From NCBI GenBank assembly GCA_022360815.1, contig JAKSCC010000251.1:1-63562 (forward strand): a DNA stretch of 63,562 bases. The letters run 5' to 3'. The position numbers were made by a program, and so were the translations under genes. This DNA is from Desulfobacterales bacterium (GTDB taxonomy: Bacteria > Desulfobacterota > Desulfobacteria > Desulfobacterales > Desulfolunaceae). Positions 55,191 through 63,562 of the stretch are shown here, one piece after another. Each line of letters starts with the position of its first letter. Position 1 is the stretch's first letter. Under the pieces are notes generated by a model. That model was not told where the DNA came from. It saw nothing but the letters and a program-made list of their open reading frames with translations, and did not search any database.

Positions 55191-55943
55191 AAAACAACTC
55201 CTTTCCTGTTTTCGGTGGGTCTGTGTTTTATCAATACCGGGTGAGCTCCCCTTGAGCGTTACCAGATTCTGATACAGATCTACCTATTGAAAATTTCCCA
55301 AGGCCCTTTGAGGCCATACACAGCAACACTGCGCCAGCAGTTGGAATGTGTCTTCTGGTTTTTTGCCGATTTCACCTGCCGTTGCCTTGGTGTTTCGGTT
55401 GATGTGTCGTGATTCTCTTTATAGTAATCCAAACGGCTTGTGATTTCCAGTTATTCAACGCCGAATCGGGCGTGTATTGGGGCTTTTATCGATGGAAATG
55501 GGGGGCGGGCTGCCCACTTTATGCCTTGAAGGTGCATTCGGTTTCCCTGAGTGGGGCATGCGTCGGTGTTTTTTCTGGGAACAAACGGTTTTTAAAGAAG
55601 AGGGGGATATTTCGTATGATCGAAATGTTATCCTCGAACAGGTTTGGTTGTCAGAAAAAATTCTGCACCGACTGGATTTGCCCCGCACAATGTCTATGGA
55701 AAGTTCTTAGTTTTTTAAAAATTTTTGTCGTGAAGAGGGCAAACCGGTTTTTAAGGTGATGCCTTACGCCAGGCTGGGCACTGTTTTTAAGAATAAGGAC
55801 TCTTTTAAGTGAGCTCTGTTGACACAGGGGCTTTAGCTGTGTTTATCTTTTGCGTCCAAATTGAGTTTATCATTTTTTCTCGTGTATTTTTTTTGTGAAT
55901 TCTTGAAAAACACACAGAAGCACTGCGGGTACCATAAAATTTT
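55191..55943. other. Intergenic region of about 750 bases
   Basis: Short frames occur (for example 55477-55710) but none looks like a known protein or has a clear ribosome site. Promoters for the flanking divergent genes should lie here. I see no strong hairpin. Confidence 0.4.
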
Positions 55944-56615
55944 ATGGACCTGTTTACACATTTGCATTTTTTGAGAACCTACCAGCTTATGATTCTGCAC
56001 TCTCTTTACATTATGGGGATCACCGTTGAGGCTATTACCGGTGCCTTGAAAGCTGGAACCAAACAAATGGATATCTTTGGGGTAACCATTATTGCCTGCG
56101 CCACCGCGATCGGGGGCGGCAATATTCGTGATATTCTTTTGGGGAACTACCCCATCTCCTGGGTGGGGCACCCTCAGTACATTGTGATTACCACTTGCGC
56201 GGCTCTCATCACCATTCTTCTGTCACCATGCATGAAGTACTTTCAGAGACTCTTTCTTGCTCTGGATGCATTGGGGCTCGTGACCTTTACCATTATTGGG
56301 GTTAAGACCACATTGAACTTGGGCCATGGTGCCATTGTGGCTTCCATTATGGGGGTTATCACAGGGGTTTCCGGGGGCGTGATTCGGGATGTGCTCTGTC
56401 GGGACATCCCGTTGGTGTTTCAAAAAGAGGTGTACGCCGGTGTCTCCATAGCCGCAGCCTGGCTCTATATTTGTTTGAAATCCCACGCGTTTTCAGAGTT
56501 GTCAGCCGTGGTTATAACTCTGGCCTTCGGGTTTGCGTTTCGACTTTGCGCCATCTACTTTGGCCTTGAGGTTCCAAAGTTTTCATACGGCTGTCAGGTG
56601 GAGCCGCGCACATAA
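55944..56615 (+). CDS. TRIC-type cation channel family protein (YicG/UPF0126)
   Basis: 223 residues or about 208 from the ATG at 55989 (MILHSLYIMGITVEAITGAL), which matches family starts better; neither has a good ribosome site. Seven membrane segments arranged as two three-helix repeats: MGITVEAITGALKAG / GGGNIRDILLG and FTIIGVKTTLNLG / SGGVIRDVLCRDIPLV. The G-G-x-x-R-D motif in each half is diagnostic. Bacterial members form trimeric channels with K+ or other monovalent cation conductance. Confidence 0.9.
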   Translation: MDLFTHLHFLRTYQLMILHSLYIMGITVEAITGALKAGTKQMDIFGVTIIACATAIGGGNIRDILLGNYPISWVGHPQYIVITTCAALITILLSPCMKYFQRLFLALDALGLVTFTIIGVKTTLNLGHGAIVASIMGVITGVSGGVIRDVLCRDIPLVFQKEVYAGVSIAAAWLYICLKSHAFSELSAVVITLAFGFAFRLCAIYFGLEVPKFSYGCQVEPRT

Positions 56616-56642
56616 AAGAGGGGTCTGGCAGGGAAAAATGGG

Positions 56643-58994
56643 TTGGAAAAGACTGTTCCCTTTCTTGTTGAATGTGGTACACACCCCTTTATGTTGATGC
56701 GATGGACAGTCAAACTGGTTAAATATTTTTCCCTTTTAGGGGTGTTGGGTCTTGCGGTTGCATGTCTCTATTGTTGGCATCTTACGGCAATGGTCGAAAA
56801 ACGCTTTGCCGGACGCCGGTGGAATATTCCTTCGGTCATCTATTCGGACACCCTTCTGCTCTATCCTGGAGCGGCATTTACCCGCCAAGCCATTGTTCAG
56901 CGTCTCGAAGCCACTGGCTACTCCCAGAAAAGCAGCGCTCCTCTTTCTGAAGGGGAGTTTCTCGTCTATAAGGATGCCCTTGAAGTCTCCTTGAGGCCAC
57001 TTGCTGTACCAGGGAAAAGACGAAAAGGCTTTGTAGCGATCCTGGTTTTTGAAGAGGGGCGAATCGCCTCTATATCCCATCTGCAGTCAGGTAAGGGGGT
57101 TTCGGTTCTCGAATTGGAACCTGAAGTTCTTATGCGCTACTTTGGACGCGAACGTGAAATTCGGGATGTGGTGAGCCTTGATGAGCTTCCGGATTCACTT
57201 CAGCATGCCGTGCTTTCCGCAGAGGATCACCGTTTTTTTGAGCACAAAGGAATCGATTTTCGTGGGATCGCCCGCGCTCTTGTGATCAACCTTCGCCATG
57301 GAACGATCCGCCAAGGTGGTTCCACGCTGACCCAGCGACTGGCCAAAAATTATTTTTTAACCCCAGAGAGAACCCTTAAGCGAAAGCTCAATGAGGTCTT
57401 TATCTCTCTTGCCATTGAGTGGGCTTTTGAAAAAGAGGAGATTCTGGAGCTCTACCTTAATGAGATCTATTTTGGCCAGAAAGGTTCTGCCTCCATCAAT
57501 GGCGTGGGTGCAGCTGCCCGGTTTTACTTTGACAAACCGGCGCGGCGGCTTACCTTGGCAGAGTCTGCAACCCTTGCCGGGCCGATCAAAGGACCCAACC
57601 TCTATTCCCCTTATAAAAATAGAAAGCGAAGCCGCACGCGCCGTAACGTGGTGTTGGCATCCATGCACAAATACGGCTGGATCGACAAAGAGGCCATGAA
57701 CCGTGCTCAAGCTGAGCCCGTTCGAACCTCCGGTTACAAAGCCTATCGCAGAAAAGCACCTTACTTTCTCGATTATGTCTCTTCACAGTTACGGGAAATC
57801 TATCCGTCTACCACCCTTTCAAGTGAAGGGTTTTCGGTCTATACCACCTTGGATCCTCGGGTTCAGGATGCCGCAGAAAAGGCGCTGGCAAGAGGGCTTG
57901 ATCGGTTGGAACGAAATCGCCCATCACTGCGCAGGAAAGATCCGACAAGGCGTCTTCAGGGAGCCATTGTGGTGATGCAGCCCAGGACAGGCAATATTTT
58001 GGCCATGGTGGGAGGCCGGGATTATCACACCAGCCAATTCAACCGGGCAACCCAAGCCCAGCGTCAACCCGGAAGCTGTTTCAAACCCCTTGTGGCATCG
58101 GTGCTTTTGGATCGTTTTACCCCATCTGACGTTTTTTCCAATGAGGCGAGGTCGTATACGGTTAATGGAGAGAGGTGGCGTCCTAAGAACTTCAGCCCTG
58201 AAAAAGAGAAGGCTCTTACCATGCGAAAGCTCCTTACCATCTCCAGCAATCGGGCTTCGGTAGATATGGTGGTAAGAGGGGGAGTAAATCGGGCTGCAGA
58301 ACGTCTGAAGGCTTTTCAATTTGCCGTGGCGCCACCGGCACTGCCCTCCATGGTGCTGGGAGCATCCGAAGTGACGCCGCTGGAGCTTGCCCGTGCCTAT
58401 GCGGTGTTTGCCTCTGATGGTATCTCTCCGTTTCCCCTCTCTCTTAAGGATGTGGTGAGTGAAAAAGAAGAGGTTTTGGTGGGGCGGTTTATGGATGTTT
58501 CTCCTGTGCTTTCTCCGGGCGAAGCCTACCTGGTCACCTCCATGCTGGAGAGTGTGGTGGAAGAGGGGACCGGTCGCTCTTTAAGACGTCTGGGGGTTTC
58601 GGTTCCGGTCGCTGGAAAAACCGGAACCACCAGCAACTATCGGGACGCCTGGTTTGTGGCTTACACCCCAGATCTTCTTGCGCTGGTGTGGGTTGGATTT
58701 GATAATAACGATTCCACAGGTGTTACGGGAGGGCGAGCCGCTTTGCCTATTTGGGCGGATCTGGCAAAGGCTCTTCCCGAGTATCTTTCGGGAAACGACT
58801 TTGTGCGGCCTCCTGATGTGATCACTCGAAAAGTATGCACGCAGAGTGGAAAACTGGCCGAGGGAAGCCGCTGCCCTGTACGGCGTGAGGAGGTGTTTCT
58901 TGAAACATTGCCTCCAGACGGGCCTTGTCCAATTCATGGCAAATCGAATTTTATTGAACGCATGGGGCAGGGGGTTCGTTCACTGTTTCAATGA
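56643..58994 (+). CDS. Penicillin-binding protein 1b-type bifunctional glycosyltransferase/transpeptidase
   Basis: Up to 783 residues; ATG at 56691 or 56697 would remove 16-18 residues and leaves the membrane anchor (FSLLGVLGLAVACLYCWH) intact. A UB2H-like segment (TRQAIVQRLEATGYSQ) precedes the GT51 domain with EDHRFFEHKGIDFRGI, GGSTLTQRLAKN, KLNEVFISLAIEWAFEKEEI and YLNEIYFG. The transpeptidase has SCFK (QPGSCFKPLV), SSN (TISSNRAS) and KTGTT motifs, all intact. It polymerises and crosslinks periplasmic murein. The UB2H region is what points to PBP1b rather than PBP1a. A TPR lipoprotein gene follows and may be a partner. Confidence 0.92.
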   Translation: MEKTVPFLVECGTHPFMLMRWTVKLVKYFSLLGVLGLAVACLYCWHLTAMVEKRFAGRRWNIPSVIYSDTLLLYPGAAFTRQAIVQRLEATGYSQKSSAPLSEGEFLVYKDALEVSLRPLAVPGKRRKGFVAILVFEEGRIASISHLQSGKGVSVLELEPEVLMRYFGREREIRDVVSLDELPDSLQHAVLSAEDHRFFEHKGIDFRGIARALVINLRHGTIRQGGSTLTQRLAKNYFLTPERTLKRKLNEVFISLAIEWAFEKEEILELYLNEIYFGQKGSASINGVGAAARFYFDKPARRLTLAESATLAGPIKGPNLYSPYKNRKRSRTRRNVVLASMHKYGWIDKEAMNRAQAEPVRTSGYKAYRRKAPYFLDYVSSQLREIYPSTTLSSEGFSVYTTLDPRVQDAAEKALARGLDRLERNRPSLRRKDPTRRLQGAIVVMQPRTGNILAMVGGRDYHTSQFNRATQAQRQPGSCFKPLVASVLLDRFTPSDVFSNEARSYTVNGERWRPKNFSPEKEKALTMRKLLTISSNRASVDMVVRGGVNRAAERLKAFQFAVAPPALPSMVLGASEVTPLELARAYAVFASDGISPFPLSLKDVVSEKEEVLVGRFMDVSPVLSPGEAYLVTSMLESVVEEGTGRSLRRLGVSVPVAGKTGTTSNYRDAWFVAYTPDLLALVWVGFDNNDSTGVTGGRAALPIWADLAKALPEYLSGNDFVRPPDVITRKVCTQSGKLAEGSRCPVRREEVFLETLPPDGPCPIHGKSNFIERMGQGVRSLFQ

Positions 58995-59068
58995 GAGCTG
59001 ACTGCTAATATCTATGCACTTGTATTTTTGAGATGTCGTATGGGTGCCGCGTCGAGGTAACAATTTTT

Positions 59069-59491
59069 ATGAAACAGACAACTTTATTTTTGTTTTTTGC
59101 CGTTTTTTTTCTGCTTGTCGCAGGGTGTGCCACGGGGCGTGTACCCACCTCGCCCTCAAGTGATCTCGACAAACCCCAACTTATTGCGCCTCCCAATAAA
59201 AGCCGGAACTATCAGGACAGTCGAATTCTGGCATCACACAGTCTGACAATTAAAGGGCATGAGCTTCTTCAATCTGGAGATCCCGAGGGAGCCATTCGGC
59301 TGCTGGAGCGGGCAGTGGGGATCAACCCATCGGACGGCTTAGGGTACTATTTTTTGGCCGAGGCTTGGTTTCTCAAAGGCAATGCTGTGCTGGCTGCGCG
59401 ATTTAATAAGCTGGCCGCACTCTACTTGAGGAGAGACCCTCGGTGGGCAGCCCATGCCGAATCGCAGCGAAAGCGTATTGCGGGTTTATAA
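59069..59491 (+). CDS. TPR-like outer-membrane lipoprotein
   Basis: 140 residues from the ATG at 59069 (GAGGTAA upstream). Signal peptide with lipobox LVAGC, a Pro/Ser-rich linker, then TPR-like helices (LTIKGHELLQSGDPEGAIRLLERAVGINPSDGLGYYFLAEAWFLKGNAVLAARF). Position directly after the PBP1b-type gene resembles outer-membrane activators of class A PBPs (LpoB, or the TPR-containing LpoA), which would make it a candidate activator. That link is inference from context. Confidence 0.8.
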   Translation: MKQTTLFLFFAVFFLLVAGCATGRVPTSPSSDLDKPQLIAPPNKSRNYQDSRILASHSLTIKGHELLQSGDPEGAIRLLERAVGINPSDGLGYYFLAEAWFLKGNAVLAARFNKLAALYLRRDPRWAAHAESQRKRIAGL

Positions 59492-59527
59492 GGTTCGGCC
59501 AGCGAGTCTTTACTATTTTTTGACTTT

Positions 59528-59573
59528 TCCGAGTCTTGCAGGTCACTTGGCTCGGAAGAGTCATTTTAAACAC
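59528..59573 (+). terminator. Hairpin terminator candidate after the lipoprotein gene
   Basis: GACTTTTCCGAG pairs with CTCGGAAGAGTC, followed by ATTTTAA. Confidence 0.6.
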
Positions 59574-59597
59574 AAGCTTTTGATACCATTAATTAAT

Positions 59598-59980
59598 TAT
59601 GTTAAACCACCAGCTCTGCTGGTGCGATCCTAATAGGCTCCGCCGGTCAGGCGTTACAGGATCGTTTTTCCGAGGGCCCCGAAGGGGCAGGTCGGAAAAG
59701 CGATCATCAAGAAAACGAATATGTCGACCAAATGGTTGTGGAATGATTACCGAAAATCAAATTCCGTATACCAGAGTGCTTCAAAGACACGAATGTTAAA
59801 TCGATCGAGTTGTTTTGTTGATCTTTTCGTAGGAATGTTTGGGTAGCAGGCTGTTGTTATGTGACTCGCTTCGATTAAAGATGATGTAGTCACAAGAGAA
59901 AACACAACATTTGGCCCCTTTTAGGGGCCTTCCTCAAGCTACCGGCTTTGCCGGTAGTATCTGACTATTTGGCACATGAT
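59598..59980 (+). mobile_element. Decayed IS200/IS605-like element (MITE-type remnant)
   Basis: Subterminal hairpins sit at both ends: CACCAGC/GCTGGTG at about 59607-59624, and CTACCGGC/GCCGGTAG near 59936-59956 just inside the right end, with GGCCCC/GGGGCC about 15 bases before the latter. IS200/IS605 elements have end hairpins and no inverted repeats. A short frame at 59721-59846 reads NDYRKSNSVYQ near its start, which resembles the N-terminus of IS200-type TnpA, then leaves the family and stops after 41 residues. The element is therefore probably a deletion derivative that could once be moved in trans. No TnpB or omega-RNA gene is visible. Confidence 0.55.
59721..59846 (+). pseudogene. Possible tnpA remnant
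   Basis: 41-residue frame MSTKWLWNDYRKSNSVYQ... inside the IS200-like remnant. The catalytic His-x-His and Tyr of the transposase are absent. Confidence 0.4.
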
Positions 59981-60631
59981 TTTTGCACGCACCGGTCAAT
60001 ACGTCCGTATGATTCATCTCCCGATTGCAAAATTTTGGAAATTTCAATGATAATGGACTGACATTATGGATACGTTTTTGGGATCAAGACGAGGGGATGA
60101 GACGGATCGATGACGTCAGGAGGAAAAGAATATCTGTCAATCCGGCACAGCGGCCTTCCAGACACGCTTTGTATACATATTCTATAACACTTTGTTTTAT
60201 AACACAAAACAAACCAAAGGCAACTTGGTTAAGTTTGAAAACTAAGTTTATACAATTTAACATATCAAGATATGTCCATAAAAAAAGGACCACCCCTAAA
60301 ATCACATTAGACAACAGACCGTTGACTCTCATCAATAATCTGAAACTCAACAACACCTTGATTTTTTCAACATCATTGTGAGAACCTGACAATCAGATGT
60401 CTCATCTTCCGAGCCCCCATGCTGTCCATGCCTCCCTAACGAGTCATTCGTTTTTCAATACGCTCCAAATCCAAAATCTCACGTAATCCACTGATGATGA
60501 AATGATAGTTTGATGAGCCGTACAACTTAGCAGGTACTTTCACGTCTCCTATGATTGCAATTTTCAATGCTGTGCTTCTCAAACCATCGGTCTATCCCCC
60601 TTAAAACCAATTTATTCTGGAGGTCAATCTC
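59981..60631. other. Intergenic region before the first collar-protein gene
   Basis: No supportable gene. AT-rich stretch at 60170-60370. The last ~100 bases resemble the region before the second collar gene (61780-61863), so the duplication included the leader. Confidence 0.45.
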
Positions 60632-61399
60632 ATGAAACATGGTATTTCTAAATCTATCTTGATTGTCTACACTATCATCATTATGTTCATCACATTTCAA
60701 TACGTTGATACGGCCCATGCCGGCGAAGACCCATTCATCGGTGAAATGAGCTACGTTGCCTTTAACTTTGCACCCCGGGGCTGGGCCTCCTGTAATGGTC
60801 AATTGTTAGCCATATCTAGTAACACGGCCCTCTTTTCCCTATTGGGAACCACCTACGGAGGAAACGGCAGAACAACATTTGGCCTGCCTGACATGAGGGG
60901 CCGAGTGCCCATTCATGCAGGGACGGGAGAGGGCCTTTCGACTTATACGCTAGGACAAAAAGGAGGGATTGAGCACGTTACACTGAGCATATCAAATATG
61001 CCAACCCACAACCACAAGGCATTCGCGTTGTCGAAATCCACAACCACCGTTTCAGGCGATCAGGGCTCAGTCACCTTCAGTGCTACGCTGAAAGGAAGTT
61101 CGGACTTCGGCACAACGGACGACCCCAGTGGCAACACGCTGGCAAAACCCTATTGGGGATCTTCGTTATCCAAAACGACAGTGAAGGCATACAACAGCGA
61201 TACGCCTACTGTTGCCATGCATGCTGGATCTGTGAGCCTGAATCTGATCAACGTCGCCCTTGGTGACGTGACCACCACAACAAATACAGGTGTAACGGTT
61301 GATTTTGAGGGGTCAGGACACCCTTTCTCTAACCTGCAGCCTTACACCGTCGTGCGCTGCATCATCTCTTTGTATGGTACCTTTCCGTCCCGTAATTAA
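60632..61399 (+). CDS. Exported phage tail-collar (microcystin-dependent protein-like) protein, copy 1
   Basis: 255 residues with CTGGAGG upstream and a signal peptide (SILIVYTIIIMFITFQYVDTAHA). The collar domain is clear: DPFIGEMSYVAFNFAPRGWA, C-N-G-Q-L-L-A-I-S, LFSLLGTTYGGNGRTTFGLPDMRGRVPIH and THNHK. Tail-collar/Mdp proteins sit in phage and phage-like tail tips or are secreted as surface proteins; family knowledge gives structural or binding roles. Unlike phage members it carries an export signal. The middle third is Ser/Thr rich and the end is LQPYTVVRCIISLYG. A terminator follows at 61511. Confidence 0.88.
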   Translation: MKHGISKSILIVYTIIIMFITFQYVDTAHAGEDPFIGEMSYVAFNFAPRGWASCNGQLLAISSNTALFSLLGTTYGGNGRTTFGLPDMRGRVPIHAGTGEGLSTYTLGQKGGIEHVTLSISNMPTHNHKAFALSKSTTTVSGDQGSVTFSATLKGSSDFGTTDDPSGNTLAKPYWGSSLSKTTVKAYNSDTPTVAMHAGSVSLNLINVALGDVTTTTNTGVTVDFEGSGHPFSNLQPYTVVRCIISLYGTFPSRN

Positions 61400-61510
61400 T
61401 CCAAAGCAAAGATGGCAAATAACTTTCTGAGAAATAATAGTCTTAAAAGCAAGGTAAAAAACCAGTTGGCCAAATACCCATAGCCAACCAACAAACGATC
61501 TGTTCCACAA

Positions 61511-61548
61511 AAACGCCAACAATTCCCCAGGTACCGTTGGCGTTTTTT
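61511..61548 (+). terminator. Terminator after collar copy 1
   Basis: AAACGCCAAC pairs with GTTGGCGTTT and is followed by T, isolating the first copy from the second. Confidence 0.85.
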
Positions 61549-61863
61549 ATCTCATGCTTTTACTTTTGTTCATGTCTCCATTCGAGAAGTAAAAGAGGGG
61601 AGGGCCAAGCCCCACGGCGAATCAGTACATTATCAACCGTCTCCTTCGTCTGGTGTGCTATTTCCTTGATTTTCTCAACAATCCTGTGTGAGTTTGTCTA
61701 TTAAGGGTTATAGGCCTTTCATGCCCATGTCTGATCATGCTTCTCCCACGCACACGAGTCAGCAAGCGCTCGCCCATGGATTTTCATTGAGACAAGCTGC
61801 TGTTGAACCCCGGAGGCAGCGGTCTGTCACCCCTGAAACCAATTTATTCCGGAGGTCAATGCC

Positions 61864-62628
61864 ATGAAGCCATTTGTCACAAAACCTCTCCTGACTGTCT
61901 GTGCTATCATCATGATGTTCGTCACATTTCACCACGTCGATACGGCCCATGCCGGTGCAGACCCGTTCATCGGCGAAATGTCTTATGTTGCCTTCCCCTG
62001 GGCACCGTCAGGCTGGACAGCATGTGACGGGCAATTGTTAGCTATTTCCCAATACAATGCCCTATATGCATGCCTTGGTACCAACTTTGGTGGAAACGGC
62101 ATATCAACATTTGGGCTGCCCGATATGCGAGGGCGAGTACCCATCCATAAAGGTCAAAGCCCAACCCTTTCCTATGATTACCAAATGGGCCACAAGGGAG
62201 GACTTGAGACAATCACTTTGGGAATTCAACACCTCCCGGCACACAACCACACAGCCTCGGCAACATCTACCTCAACATCCATTACCTCTGCCAGTGGTGG
62301 CGTCGTCAATGGAACACTCAAAGGCAGTTCAAACTTCGGCACAACGGACGACCCCAGTGGCAACACACTGGCAAAACCCTATTGGGGCTCCTCATTATCC
62401 AAAACTCCCGTGAAGGCATACACGAGCGATACGCCCTCTGTGACCATGTCTGCAGGATCCGTAAGCCTGGATCTCAGTGGCGTCAGCCTTGGTAACGTGA
62501 CCACCACAACAAACACAACAGTCCAGGTGGATACTGCGGGTTTAGGATTTGCTTTCCCAATTATGCAGCCGTATACAGTCGTAAACTGCATCATCGCACT
62601 CGAAGGGATATTCCCTGCCCGCCAGTGA
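61864..62628 (+). CDS. Exported phage tail-collar protein, copy 2
   Basis: 254 residues with CCGGAGG upstream and a signal peptide ending VDTAHAGA. It shares with copy 1 the same layout, the DPFIGEMSYVAF start, FGLPDMRGRVPIHKG, HNH and the IMQPYTVVNCIIALEG end, and the untranslated leader. Near-identical DNA (62338-62390 against 61108-61160) in the Ser/Thr-rich part suggests recent exchange between copies, while the tip-like loops (NTALFSLLGTTYGG versus NALYACLGTNFGG) have diverged. No terminator separates it from the Sel1 gene 72 bases downstream. Confidence 0.88.
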   Translation: MKPFVTKPLLTVCAIIMMFVTFHHVDTAHAGADPFIGEMSYVAFPWAPSGWTACDGQLLAISQYNALYACLGTNFGGNGISTFGLPDMRGRVPIHKGQSPTLSYDYQMGHKGGLETITLGIQHLPAHNHTASATSTSTSITSASGGVVNGTLKGSSNFGTTDDPSGNTLAKPYWGSSLSKTPVKAYTSDTPSVTMSAGSVSLDLSGVSLGNVTTTTNTTVQVDTAGLGFAFPIMQPYTVVNCIIALEGIFPARQ

Positions 62629-62700
62629 TTACAGCCATCATTCATTTCAAATAATGGTGACGCAATCACTGACTATCTCTAACTCTATCAGGTACGAACT

Positions 62701-63562
62701 ATGACCATTTCAAAAGCAATCATCGCGATACTTCTCATCATGTTTCTCTTTCCCACGAGTCTCTTTGCAGGGAATCCCAACTCAAACGCATACAAAGCAG
62801 CAGCAAAGGCCGCTGCGGCAGGAGACTACGCAGCCGCCTTTGCAGGGTATGAAGCCCTTGCCAAAGAGGCAAATCCCCTGGCCATGTTCTCCCTGGGGCT
62901 GATGCTTAAAAACGGAGAGGGCTGCACAAAAGATGAAGCCAAGGCGTGTGAATGGTTTAAAAAAGCGGCAGACCAAAACATCCCTTATGCAATGCATCTC
63001 TATGCTGAGTGCCTGCAAAATGGCAGCCTGGGTACACCCGACCCAGCCCAGGCTGCCACCTGGTACATGAAAGCTGCAGAATTCGGGATCCATAACTCCC
63101 TCTGCCATATGGCTGAACTCCACATGATGGGCGAAGGCGTTAAAAAAGATCCGGCAAAAGCCATTGAACTGTGCGAAATGGCGTTGAAAAAAGGTTCTCC
63201 GGTGGCATTGATTACGCTTGGTAAATTTTATCTTGAGGGAGATCCCTCGGTAAGGGATCTCCAAAAGGCCGCCACATACTTTGAGCAAGGAGCAGACTAC
63301 AATCTACCGGAAGCCCAGTTTTACCTTGGCTGGCTGCTGGCGTTGTACTCAACGAAAGACCTATCCCTTGACGCACGAAACTGGTTTGAAAAAGCGGCGA
63401 CTCAAGGGTTTGTAAAAGCATACGCCCCCACCGGAAAGCTCTACTACAATGCCCCGGTTGATCCGGCCACCGGCTTGCCAACGGAAACCAATCTGGCCAA
63501 AGCGTATCTGTGGCTCTCTGCGGCGTCGAGAGCGTCCCAAGACGAAAAAGAGCGTCAGGCAG
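62701..63562 (+). CDS. Exported Sel1-repeat protein (partial, C-terminus off the right edge)
   Basis: My translation from the ATG at 62701 gives a signal peptide (SKAIIAILLIMFLFPTSLFA) and then Sel1 repeats of about 36 residues: LAMFSLGLMLKNGEGCTKDE, AMHLYAECLQNGS, LCHMAELHMMGEGVKKDPAKA, LITLGKFYLEGD and AQFYLGWLLA, each followed by A-x-x-W/x-F/Y-x-K-A-A. It continues to the window end without a stop. Sel1 proteins are alpha-alpha superhelical scaffolds for protein-protein contacts. Probably co-transcribed with collar copy 2, so the two may work together at the cell surface or periplasm (inference). Confidence 0.88.
   Translation, partial: MTISKAIIAILLIMFLFPTSLFAGNPNSNAYKAAAKAAAAGDYAAAFAGYEALAKEANPLAMFSLGLMLKNGEGCTKDEAKACEWFKKAADQNIPYAMHLYAECLQNGSLGTPDPAQAATWYMKAAEFGIHNSLCHMAELHMMGEGVKKDPAKAIELCEMALKKGSPVALITLGKFYLEGDPSVRDLQKAATYFEQGADYNLPEAQFYLGWLLALYSTKDLSLDARNWFEKAATQGFVKAYAPTGKLYYNAPVDPATGLPTETNLAKAYLWLSAASRASQDEKERQA

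Noticed and set aside
55200..55420. Glycine or other amino-acid riboswitch before the NSS transporter
   Set aside because: Conserved aptamer core sequences were not found.
55409..55759. Possible small gene(s) in the gap before the TRIC-type gene
   Set aside because: No ribosome site, no known motif, and overlapping alternative frames look equally plausible.
60025..60381. Possible gene in the AT-rich gap before collar copy 1
   Set aside because: Overlapping frames on both strands with no motif; composition alone explains them.

Overview
The window reads as chromosomal DNA of a Gram-negative, probably anaerobic, Desulfobacterota-type bacterium (Desulfobacterales-like). The reasons are moderate GC content, a GAK gene cluster (a module I know mainly from deltaproteobacteria), a complete type VI secretion locus with an unusual gene set, a PBP1b-type penicillin-binding protein and outer-membrane-type lipoproteins. 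This placement rests on gene content only. Nothing here was checked against a database.

Layout. 1-2.7 kb (minus strand): a sphingomyelinase-like exported phosphodiesterase cut by the left edge, and an exported subtilase. 3.0-5.6 kb: tRNA-Arg(ACG) divergent from tadA, the deaminase that edits that tRNA; then a folded intergenic segment, purA and tRNA-Pro(CGG). 5.6-9.6 kb (minus): a dipeptide-salvage set of pepD, dipeptide epimerase and a DUF819 membrane protein. 10.1-15.8 kb (plus): a GAK cluster with XXXCH protein, PHP-like phosphoesterase, amphi-Trp protein, PhoU-APH fusion kinase, ATP-grasp enzyme and HprK-related kinase B, packed with overlapping ends. 16.0-37.5 kb (plus): a type VI secretion operon running tssH, tssM, tssJ, AMP-ligase-like gene, tssB, tssC, hcp-like, tssK, tssE, a spike split into two genes, tssF, tssL, small ORF, tssG, a triple zinc-ribbon gene, a tssA-like gene and a DUF4280 PAAR-like gene, closed by a terminator. 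37.7-38.9 kb: a YopT-type (C58) cysteine-protease effector candidate with four PPLPPR repeats.

38.9-43.6 kb: a DUF2156 protein, a GNAT acetyltransferase, a response-regulator diguanylate cyclase whose phospho-acceptor Asp is Glu, and lepA. 44.0-50.6 kb (plus): isoaspartyl dipeptidase followed by a complete Opp/Dpp-type peptide ABC transporter, a second peptide-utilisation block. 50.8-55.2 kb: nitroreductase divergent from an HxlR regulator with palindromic operators, then BrnQ and NSS-family amino-acid transporters. 55.9-59.5 kb: a TRIC/YicG channel, a PBP1b-like enzyme and a TPR lipoprotein. 59.6-63.6 kb: a decayed IS200/IS605-like element, two tandem exported tail-collar proteins and an exported Sel1-repeat protein cut by the right edge.

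The parts most worth following up are the GAK cluster, with its PHP and PhoU-APH partners and no CofD-like gene in the window, and the type VI locus with its degenerate AMP-ligase, zinc-ribbon protein, two-piece spike and eukaryote-directed-looking effector.
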